Of a stretch of 5,163 bases of DNA, positions 1-5,163 are shown piece after piece. Origin of the DNA: Erysipelotrichaceae bacterium (GTDB taxonomy: Bacteria; Bacillota_I; Bacilli_A; Erysipelotrichales; Erysipelotrichaceae); NCBI GenBank assembly GCA_017511325.1, contig JAFWKS010000222.1:1-5163 (forward strand), given 5' to 3'. Made by a program: the position numbers and the translations under genes. Under the pieces are notes generated by a model that made no database searches, was not told where the DNA came from, and was given only the letters and a program-made list of their open reading frames with translations. The number at the start of each line of letters is the position of its first letter. The first letter of the stretch is position 1.

Positions 1-30
1 ACGTGGGTTCGATTCCCATCACCTGCTCCA
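1..30 (+). tRNA. tRNA-Gly, 3' end only (partial at window edge)
   Basis: Only the T arm, the 3' half of the acceptor stem and the CCA tail are in the window. The T stem pairs 3-7 with 15-19 around the loop TTCGATT. The acceptor strand is CACCTGC (20-26), the discriminator base is T27, and CCA is encoded at 28-30. A U discriminator with this T arm and acceptor end closely resembles tRNA-Gly of Bacillus-type Gram-positive bacteria. The anticodon lies upstream of the window, so the isoacceptor cannot be read. tRNA-Cys also has U73, but its acceptor sequence is different. tRNA identity as such is near certain; the Gly assignment is likely. Confidence 0.85.
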
Positions 31-45
31 GAATGAAGATAAATG

Positions 46-68
46 CAGTTCTGACGAACTGTTTTTTT
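46..68 (+). terminator. Rho-independent terminator of the tRNA transcript
   Basis: A perfect 6-bp stem (CAGTTC at 46-51 with GAACTG at 56-61) closes a TGAC tetraloop and runs straight into seven T residues (62-68). It starts 15 bases after the tRNA CCA end, so it most likely ends the tRNA (or tRNA operon) transcript and separates it from what follows. Confidence 0.85.
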
Positions 69-80
69 ATTTATCCCGGG

Positions 81-95
81 CATATTTAAAATATG
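81..95. repeat. Perfect 15-nt dyad, operator-like
   Basis: CATATTT (81-87) and AAATATG (89-95) are exact reverse complements around one central A. The centre is too small for a hairpin loop, so if it is meaningful it would be a protein-binding dyad. It sits between the tRNA terminator and the decayed GGDEF gene. AT-rich dyads of this length can arise by chance, and no regulator is seen nearby. Confidence 0.25.
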
Positions 96-156
96 AGGTA
101 CACAAGAAGCACCAGTATGTACAAGATAATAAAAGAAGCATTTTTTTACTGAGACC

Positions 157-791
157 ATGAAAGATGAAGATGGCAGGATCAAGACACAGTTCATGGAAGA
201 CAATCGCAGATCAGTAATCGTCTGTTCGGCTATCCTGATCTTGTTCTGCATCTATTACCTGATCTTTTCCCGCTACGGTCTTGAATATGACAGATGTCAG
301 ATCATCTGTTATGTGAAAATTGTTTTATATATCATTACACTGTTGACTGCGGCTTTTCTTGCCAAGAAAGCCTGGCAGATACGTATCCTGATATATGTCA
401 TCAGAGTGTCCTCGCTTTGCGTGGTCATGGCAGATATCAGCGGTTTAAAGGAAGCCACTGCCAATTTGGGAAACGAAGCAGGAGATGAACTGATCATCAT
501 TTCAGCAAAATACCTTAAAGAAAGTTTCGATATGACTGACATGATCTACCGCCTGGGCAAGGATTGATGTCATCAAAAGCCTAGACAAGCTTTCTGAATC
601 ATACAGAAAATTTAAAGGCGATTCATTGACGGATCTCCATTTCCTGCGGTTATGCTGCAAACAAGGAACTGTCTGATCTTGATTTGAACATCAGTACTTG
701 CGATAAGATGATGTACGAAAATAAAACAGCTATTATATCGAAACAGGCAAGAACAGAAGAACAAGATAATCCAAATCATATTTGTATATAA
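157..791 (+). pseudogene. Decayed membrane-anchored diguanylate cyclase (GGDEF domain) pseudogene
   Basis: The intact ancestor would have made cyclic di-GMP at the membrane. Frame 1 (157-567, 136 codons) gives two hydrophobic segments (about residues 18-38 and 52-69) and then the middle of a GGDEF domain: VVMADISGLKEA, GNEAGDELI and MIYRLGKD, where GKD and a TGA replace the GGDEF signature. Frame 2 (about 566-640) continues with IDVIKSLDKLSESYRKF, and frame 3 (636-791) with SISCGYA and CDKMMYENK, the typical domain end (usually ADKxMYxxK), to a TAA at 789-791. The start of the domain, normally DxLTGxxNR, is missing after the second membrane segment. This points to at least two deletions or frameshifts plus loss of the active site. 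The start codon is uncertain (ATG 157 or 193), with no convincing ribosome binding site at either. A nonfunctional remnant is nearly certain. A residual short membrane protein from 157-567 is possible but unlikely. Confidence 0.85.
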
Positions 792-792
792 T
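787..792 (+). promoter_or_regulatory. Possible -10 element for the NRPS-like gene
   Basis: A perfect TATAAT lies 32 bases before the ATG at 825 and overlaps the TAA (789-791) that ends the pseudogene remnant. I see no recognisable -35 hexamer at 16-18 bases spacing and no TG extension, so this is a position-supported guess. If used, transcription would start near 799 and give a leader of about 25 bases. Confidence 0.35.
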
Positions 793-824
793 AGGTTTAT
801 ATATCTGGAAAGCTAACGGACAAT

Positions 825-3656
825 ATGAGTCGACTTTTAAAGCGTATAAACAAAAACTGTATAAACTATCCTGAGCGAATCGCCTTTATTGATGATGAGC
901 GTTTTATCACCTACAGACAGTTGTGGGAAGAATCAGGAAAAGTCTGTTCATGGCTGAAAAGAAACGGTTATGGCAAAGAAGACATTTGTCTGATCGTTCT
1001 TCCGAAAAGCGCATCATCGATGGCATCGCTGCTGGGAATCTTGAGAGCCGGCTGTGCTTTCTGCAATATCGACAGCTCTAATCCTGCTGAAAAGATATCA
1101 TTCATCCGCAGACAGCTGCATCCAAAATGCGAGATAGATCCAGAAACATATAAGAAGATTCAGAGTACAGAAAAGCCTTATAAAGGATATGTCGAAGCAG
1201 ATCCTCATGATGCTGCTTTCATCGTGTATACGTCCGCAGCAATCGGAACGCCTAAAGGAGTCCTCCACGAAATGGGGAACCTCGACTTCTGTCTTTCTCT
1301 TTATCCAGACTTGAAAGAGTATGAGGAACTTCATACCTGCTATACAGTTTCCTTTGATTCTGTTGATTCCATTCAATTGGCTTTCAACTGCATGTGCATA
1401 GCCAGAACCGTCCATATCGTTCCTGATCAGTTATTGTCCAACATTAGAGGAATGCACAGATACCTCCTAGAACATCAGATCACTGATGTCTGGCTTCCGG
1501 CCTCGTTCGTCCGTCTTTATAAAGATCCAAGTCCATATCTAAAAGAAATACTTATGAGCAGGGAAAACGCTGATGACATCTACTACGCATCCGGAAGACC
1601 TTCACTTGTAAACTTCTATTCCACAAGCGAGTCATGTTTTCCTTTGCTGGTAATGCATATCGACAAAAAATATAAACGTACTCCTGCAGGTGTACCTGTT
1701 TTAAAACAGCTTGATCTTCACCTTGAAGATAAAGATGGAAAGCGCATCAAAGACTCCGGAATAGGAGAGATCTGCTTCCGGAACTTCTATGTCAGAGGAT
1801 ACATTGACCATCCTGAAGAAAACGAAAAAGTATTTCGAAATGGAATCATTCATACCGGTGATATCGCCAGAAGAGCTGAAAACGGCCTTTATACATTGAT
1901 CGGACGTCTTGAGGATATGTCCAGCATCAATGGCGATCTTTTCCATCCTGGTGAAATAGAATCGGTATGCCGCAAGATCCTCGATCTTTCATGGTGTGCG
2001 ATCAAAGGCTTTGACGATGAAGGAGTCGTAGCTCTTTATTATACTGATGATTTCAGTATCGATGAAAAAGAAGCCCGCCACAAACTTGAAGCCTTTCTTC
2101 CACAGCAGCTGATCCCTTCATACTACATTCATATAGACGAGGTGCCTTTAACAGTTGAAGGAAAGACAGCACGCAATGCTCTCAGACTTCCTGAAACAAA
2201 CAATGAAACCGCATACGAAGCTCCACGCAGCGAATTTGAAAAGAAGCTTGCAAAAGCGATGGCTGAAGTCTTAAAGACCGCAAAGGTTGGCATCAAGGAT
2301 GATTTCTTCGCTCATAGCGGAAATTCGCTCAAAGCCATGGAGCTGCTTGAGAAGCAAAACATCGAAGGTCTCAATATCAGACATATCTTTGAAGGCCGCA
2401 CTGTACAAAAGATCTCAGAGCTCTATGAGAAAGAAATAATAAACAGCCTTTCTGAAAAAGAAAAGGAAGAGATCGGCAGAAAGAAGCGTTTCCCTCTTGA
2501 TCCGATCACAGAACGCAAGTGGTCTCAAGAAAATAATGGTACTCATGATTTTATCTTCGCCTATCAGCTTACGCCGATGATAAAGATCGAAAAACTCAAA
2601 GATGCCTTGAATGAATATATCAGAAACGATTCTTCATTCAATCTGATCATCGAAAACGATAAAGGAATACCTGTTCAGGTATACAGCGATGATACGCCTT
2701 CAGTAAAGATCGAAGATCTTGACGATGATCAGGTAACGGAACTTCAAAAGACGTTCATAAGACCGTTTGGCTATAAAGAACCTCTGATCAGAATCCGCCT
2801 TATCAAGACCCGTGTGTTCAGGTTTATCTTCTTCCAGATGTCACATATCCTGATGGATGAATACGGTTTTGCTCTTTTTCTTAAAGATCTAAAGACACTC
2901 TATAAAGGTGGAAGTATAAGACCTTCATATTATTTTGCCTATCTGTATGACAAGGATATGACCATCAGCAAGGAAAAAACAGATGAGGCCATGCAATACT
3001 ACCTCAGAAAACTTGATCTGAATAACAGGATGGGCAATCTGACCAGCGATCTTACTGAAAAAAACGGCCAGGGAACAGCACATTCCATTTCCTTCCCGCT
3101 TCATAAGATTGAAGCTCTTGTTTCAAGATATGATTCAACTAACAGCGCATTTGTCCATCTGACAGTATGTCTGGCAATGGAGAAGTACAACGGCAGAGCT
3201 TCGTATTTATATACACTGCAGCCAAACCGTTCGCCAAAGCAAAACCCTGCCGGAATAAGAAAAACTGCAGGTGTGATAGGAATATGCAGTGAAAGCAGAT
3301 CAGCTGCTGATCTTTTTAAAGACATGAATGAACAGCACATCAGTATAGTCCGCTATTCCTGCTATGATAAGCTTGTAGAAGACTTAAGCAAAGATGATCC
3401 TTCACCGCTTCTTGTCATCTATGAACCTGAGCAGGATATACTGGCTCTAGGAAGAGAGATAATGCTGGAAAACTGCTGCTCCAATTCAAAGCCGAAAAAA
3501 CCGGTCACAGCTGTAAGAGTCGCAAATGAAGATGAAAAGATCAGGATCACTTTTCAATATGATATGAAGCAGCTTTCCAAAGAACACGCAGAAGAATTTG
3601 TCACTTTAATAAAGAATGTCGGTGATGCCCTGCTTGAAGAAAAGATCAGCATCTAA
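825..3656 (+). CDS. Nonribosomal peptide synthetase-like protein, A-PCP-C (adenylation, carrier, condensation)
   Basis: 943 residues, predicted cytoplasmic. Adenylation domain (about 10-455): A3 is YTSAAIGTPKG (135-145) instead of the usual YTSGSTGxPKG; A4 has FD (177-178); A5 is NFYSTSE (263-269); A6 includes GEICF and RGY (314-326); A7 is HTGD (343-346); A8 is GRLED...HPGEIE (360-379) with several substitutions; A10 keeps the catalytic Lys in EGKTAR (K447). Carrier domain (about 466-538): FFAHSGNSLKA with S501 as the phosphopantetheine site. Condensation domain (about 553-943): FPLDP near its start and SHILMDE (673-679) for HHxxxDG, keeping the catalytic second His (H674) and the Asp. There is no thioesterase, reductase or epimerase. 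The usual module order is C-A-PCP, so a C-terminal condensation domain implies hand-over to a partner carrier or a free amine. Asp178 at the amino-group-binding position suggests an alpha-amino acid substrate; its identity is unknown. The ATG at 825 has only a weak GGA four bases upstream. The long open frame argues that the protein is maintained. A divergent or partly inactive enzyme is possible. Confidence 0.88.
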   Translation: MSRLLKRINKNCINYPERIAFIDDERFITYRQLWEESGKVCSWLKRNGYGKEDICLIVLPKSASSMASLLGILRAGCAFCNIDSSNPAEKISFIRRQLHPKCEIDPETYKKIQSTEKPYKGYVEADPHDAAFIVYTSAAIGTPKGVLHEMGNLDFCLSLYPDLKEYEELHTCYTVSFDSVDSIQLAFNCMCIARTVHIVPDQLLSNIRGMHRYLLEHQITDVWLPASFVRLYKDPSPYLKEILMSRENADDIYYASGRPSLVNFYSTSESCFPLLVMHIDKKYKRTPAGVPVLKQLDLHLEDKDGKRIKDSGIGEICFRNFYVRGYIDHPEENEKVFRNGIIHTGDIARRAENGLYTLIGRLEDMSSINGDLFHPGEIESVCRKILDLSWCAIKGFDDEGVVALYYTDDFSIDEKEARHKLEAFLPQQLIPSYYIHIDEVPLTVEGKTARNALRLPETNNETAYEAPRSEFEKKLAKAMAEVLKTAKVGIKDDFFAHSGNSLKAMELLEKQNIEGLNIRHIFEGRTVQKISELYEKEIINSLSEKEKEEIGRKKRFPLDPITERKWSQENNGTHDFIFAYQLTPMIKIEKLKDALNEYIRNDSSFNLIIENDKGIPVQVYSDDTPSVKIEDLDDDQVTELQKTFIRPFGYKEPLIRIRLIKTRVFRFIFFQMSHILMDEYGFALFLKDLKTLYKGGSIRPSYYFAYLYDKDMTISKEKTDEAMQYYLRKLDLNNRMGNLTSDLTEKNGQGTAHSISFPLHKIEALVSRYDSTNSAFVHLTVCLAMEKYNGRASYLYTLQPNRSPKQNPAGIRKTAGVIGICSESRSAADLFKDMNEQHISIVRYSCYDKLVEDLSKDDPSPLLVIYEPEQDILALGREIMLENCCSNSKPKKPVTAVRVANEDEKIRITFQYDMKQLSKEHAEEFVTLIKNVGDALLEEKISI

Positions 3657-3670
3657 AACATTTTATCCAT

Positions 3671-3685
3671 AAGATTATGAATCTT
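3671..3685. repeat. Inverted repeat between the NRPS and CPBP genes
   Basis: AAGATT (3671-3676) and AATCTT (3680-3685) are perfect reverse complements around ATG. The repeat lies 15 bases after the NRPS stop codon and just upstream of the putative CPBP promoter. It has no following T tract and the stem is AT-rich, so it is a poor terminator. A regulator-binding site or chance are the alternatives. Confidence 0.3.
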
Positions 3686-3710
3686 GATCTTCTGGTATAA
3701 CATCATGAAT

Positions 3711-3719
3711 TGTTATAAT
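3711..3719 (+). promoter_or_regulatory. Extended -10 promoter of the CPBP/kinase-like pair
   Basis: TGTTATAAT is a consensus TATAAT (3714-3719) preceded by the TGn extension. The -35 region at the expected distance (about 3690-3696) does not match consensus, which an extended -10 can tolerate. Transcription would start near 3726, just ahead of the ribosome binding site, leaving a leader of about 18 bases. This implies that the protease gene can be transcribed independently of the NRPS-like gene. Confidence 0.55.
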
Positions 3720-3727
3720 GACAAAAA

Positions 3728-3733
3728 AAGAGG
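3728..3733 (+). promoter_or_regulatory. Ribosome binding site fixing the CPBP start at 3744
   Basis: AAGAGG, followed by T, lies 10 bases ahead of ATG 3744 and is the best Shine-Dalgarno match in the window. It selects this ATG over the in-frame TTG at 3684, which would overlap the promoter and add 20 unlikely residues. Confidence 0.7.
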
Positions 3734-3743
3734 TAATGCATAT

Positions 3744-4454
3744 ATGAAAAACTTCGCTGTAAGAAAACCGATCGTTTTCGAATTGATACTGATCATCGTC
3801 AGCTTCATCCTGACAGTTATTGCGTCCCTTCCGTTTCAGATCTTATATTTTCCAGTCGAATTGACAATGGCTCTGGCACGCATCATAGTCGGATGTCTGC
3901 TGTTCGTGGTCTTTCTTTACTGTTTTAAAAAAGACAGACAATTCTCCTCTATCGCGATCGCTCTGCCGGCTCTTCTATTCGTCATCTGGAATATCGCCAA
4001 TCATTTTATGACTGGCGGAACGTTTAATGCTCCTGATCTTGAAATGATCATTCTGGCCGCAGCTCCGGCTGTCTTGGAAGAAGTACTATTCAGGGATATC
4101 TTTATCTATCATCTTAAAGAAAACGGCATGAAGCCTCTTATGATAGCTGTGATATCGGCGCTTTTATTCGCTCTGTCTCATTTAAGTAACGCCATAAACG
4201 GAAACCTGCTTCAGGCCTTGATCCAGACTGTCTATGCCTTTGTGATCGGCTTTGTGTTTGGAACAGTATACACTAAAACAGATGATCTTATGACTCTGAT
4301 CCTTATTCATGGGGCAATAGATCTCAGCAGCAGGATATTTGAAAGCGCTGCTGTAACCCCGGTATACGTGATCGTCCTGTTCATTATTCTGCTGATCCTT
4401 GAAACAGCCTATGCCTTGTGGCTTTCCCTAAAGAAAGACGAAAAAAGATCATAG
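3744..4454 (+). CDS. CPBP-family intramembrane metalloprotease (Abi/CaaX-protease-like)
   Basis: 236 residues from the ATG at 3744, beginning MKNFAVRKP. A polytopic membrane protein with about six to eight hydrophobic segments, the first near residues 10-30 and the last near 204-228. The family's conserved motifs are present in order: EEVLFR (E112, E113, R117; the EExxxR motif), FALSH (F142-H146; FxxxH) and HGAID (H189-D193; HxxxN/D). The key residues are intact, so an active enzyme is plausible. Family members cleave within or near the membrane; known roles include CaaX-type processing in eukaryotes and, in lactic acid bacteria, self-immunity to bacteriocins. The substrate here cannot be told. 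The gene follows the NRPS-like gene by 87 bases, has its own putative promoter, and is followed after six bases by the kinase-like gene, with which it is probably cotranscribed. Confidence 0.9.
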   Translation: MKNFAVRKPIVFELILIIVSFILTVIASLPFQILYFPVELTMALARIIVGCLLFVVFLYCFKKDRQFSSIAIALPALLFVIWNIANHFMTGGTFNAPDLEMIILAAAPAVLEEVLFRDIFIYHLKENGMKPLMIAVISALLFALSHLSNAINGNLLQALIQTVYAFVIGFVFGTVYTKTDDLMTLILIHGAIDLSSRIFESAAVTPVYVIVLFIILLILETAYALWLSLKKDEKRS

Positions 4455-4460
4455 AACCAG

Positions 4461-4994
4461 ATGTTTGAAAATAAGATCGTAAACAATAAGACCTACAATA
4501 TCATCAAACTGCTGGGACATGGCAAAGGCGGCTATTCTTATCTGGCGGAAAATAAAGGAGATCTTGTAGTCATCAAACAGATCCATCATGAACCCTGCGA
4601 TTATTACAGTTTCGGAAACAAGATCGAAGCTGAAAGAAACGATTATGAGCGTCTTTTAAAAACAGGCATCAGGATCCCTGAAATGTATGCGATAGATATG
4701 GAAGATGAAGTAATCGTCAAGGAATACATTGAAGGACCGACTGTTTTCGAGCTGATCAAAGCTGATGTTTCTGTAGAACCGTATATAAAACAGGTCAAAG
4801 AAATGGCAGAAACAGTCAAATCATATGGGCTTAATATCGATTATTTTCCGACCAATTTCATCGTTAAAGATGATCTGATCTGGTATATAGACTATGAATG
4901 CAACGAATTCATGGATAAATACAGTTTTGATAACTGGGGCATAAAATACTGGTCTAAAACAAAGGAATTCATGGATCATCTTGCTGCAGACTGA
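4461..4994 (+). CDS. Minimal protein-kinase-like protein (putative Ser/Thr kinase or pseudokinase)
   Basis: 177 residues, no signal or membrane segment, predicted cytoplasmic. A kinase N-lobe is visible: a glycine-rich loop LGHGKGGYSYLA (18-29), VVIKQ with the ATP-contacting Lys39, a candidate helix-C Glu (E57 or E59), and a hinge-like VKEYIEG (86-92). In the C-lobe, NIDYFPTNFIV (125-135) matches the catalytic loop HRDxxxxN with D127 and N132 kept but HR replaced by NI. YIDYE (143-147) stands for DFG, keeping D144. The protein ends about 30 residues later, so most of the normal C-lobe is absent. It resembles the short kinase-like proteins of Bacillota (the YrzF/YbdM type); that comparison is from memory. 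The start codon is six bases after the CPBP stop with no clear Shine-Dalgarno site, which suggests translational coupling. An aminoglycoside-phosphotransferase-like small-molecule kinase is the alternative. Confidence 0.8.
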   Translation: MFENKIVNNKTYNIIKLLGHGKGGYSYLAENKGDLVVIKQIHHEPCDYYSFGNKIEAERNDYERLLKTGIRIPEMYAIDMEDEVIVKEYIEGPTVFELIKADVSVEPYIKQVKEMAETVKSYGLNIDYFPTNFIVKDDLIWYIDYECNEFMDKYSFDNWGIKYWSKTKEFMDHLAAD

Positions 4995-5034
4995 TCCTTA
5001 CCGATGTTGTTTTCAGGAAACATGAAAGCTATAT

Positions 5035-5040
5035 TATAAT
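5035..5040 (+). promoter_or_regulatory. -10 element for the downstream membrane protein gene
   Basis: A perfect TATAAT lies 40 bases after the kinase-like stop codon. No good -35 hexamer is seen at 16-18 bases spacing and there is no TG extension. A start near 5047 would fall at the ATG of 5048, making that start leaderless, or would give a leader of about 37 bases for the ATG at 5084. Confidence 0.45.
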
Positions 5041-5047
5041 TGATTAT

Positions 5048-5163
5048 ATGAGAAATAAAAGCATCATAAAAATGGAGATAGCGATGGCGGTATTGGGACT
5101 GATCCTGATCTTTGCGACCATCTATTTTATTAGAAAAGATCCAAAGGAAATAGTGCCGCAGGA
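5048..5163 (+). CDS. N-terminus of a membrane-anchored protein, unidentified (cut by window end)
   Basis: An open frame runs from ATG 5048 to the window edge (38 codons visible). It begins MRNKSIIKMEIAMAVLG, then a hydrophobic stretch (about residues 13-28) and RKDPKEIVPQ. This is a basic N-terminus, one membrane segment and a polar continuation, as in a signal anchor or signal peptide of a secreted or surface protein. There are three possible starts. ATG 5048 gives the basic N-terminus expected for an inside-facing end but lacks a Shine-Dalgarno site. ATG 5072 has none either. ATG 5084 has a good GGAG six bases upstream. The function cannot be told from this fragment. Confidence 0.6.
   Translation, partial: MRNKSIIKMEIAMAVLGLILIFATIYFIRKDPKEIVPQ
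5074..5077 (+). promoter_or_regulatory. Shine-Dalgarno GGAG favouring the start at 5084
   Basis: GGAG ends six bases before the in-frame ATG at 5084, a near-ideal spacing, whereas the upstream ATGs at 5048 and 5072 have nothing comparable. Against it, starting at 5084 removes the basic residues that normally precede a membrane anchor, so it may be chance or an internal start. Confidence 0.4.

Noticed and set aside
141..147. T7 tract at 141-147 as a second terminator
   Set aside because: No stable stem is found immediately upstream of it.
309..542. Minus-strand open frame of 77 codons over the pseudogene
   Set aside because: The + strand reading gives clear GGDEF-domain residues, so the antisense frame is a shadow.
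1098..1415. Minus-strand open frame of 105 codons
   Set aside because: It lies wholly inside the adenylation-domain coding sequence, has no recognisable protein signature, and is a shadow of the + strand gene.
3684..3743. N-terminal extension of the CPBP protein from a TTG at 3684
   Set aside because: The extension would overlap the -10 element, starts with TTG without a ribosome binding site, and adds non-hydrophobic residues before a good start at 3744 with its own AAGAGG site.
4973..4997. GGATCA ... TGATCC hairpin at the end of the kinase-like gene as a terminator
   Set aside because: The 6-bp stem has a 13-base loop and is not followed by a T tract. Transcription may stop elsewhere or read on.
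1..5163. CRISPR array, insertion sequence or long direct repeats
   Set aside because: No regularly spaced repeats, transposase signatures or terminal inverted repeats were seen. Recurrent GATCTT and CTGATC words reflect Asp-Leu and Leu-Ile codons.

Overview
The window looks like a chromosomal stretch from a moderately AT-rich Gram-positive bacterium of the Bacillota, probably an anaerobic gut-type lineage such as Clostridia or Erysipelotrichia. That placement is an inference. It rests on the tRNA-Gly 3' end, which resembles the Bacillus/Clostridium type and carries an encoded CCA, on codon use, and on the style of the GGDEF, CPBP and kinase-like proteins. All features found lie on the + strand.

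Layout. Positions 1-30 are the last 30 bases of a tRNA, most likely tRNA-Gly, followed by a clear intrinsic terminator at 46-68. Positions 157-791 hold the wreck of a membrane-anchored diguanylate cyclase. Its GGDEF-domain pieces are spread over three reading frames, with the start of the domain and the active site deleted. From 825 to 3656 runs the main gene, a 943-residue nonribosomal peptide synthetase-like protein in the unusual order adenylation - carrier - condensation, with no thioesterase or reductase. Several of its core motifs are substituted, but the carrier serine, the second condensation His and the adenylation Lys are kept. An 87-bp gap carries a good -10 element and ribosome binding site for a CPBP-family intramembrane protease (3744-4454). 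Six bases later follows a minimal protein-kinase-like protein (4461-4994). A new promoter then precedes the start of a membrane-anchored protein (5048 onward) that is cut by the window end.

How the genes may work together. The NRPS-like enzyme could activate one amino acid, hold it on its carrier domain, and use the terminal condensation domain to pass it to an amine or to a second carrier. No partner module, phosphopantetheinyl transferase or exporter is visible here. The CPBP protease and the kinase-like protein form a tight pair. Whether they belong functionally with the NRPS, for instance in immunity or regulation, is only suggested by adjacency, because the pair seems to have its own promoter. 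The most interesting item is the compact, divergent A-PCP-C protein and its neighbours; the rest is ordinary or decaying sequence.
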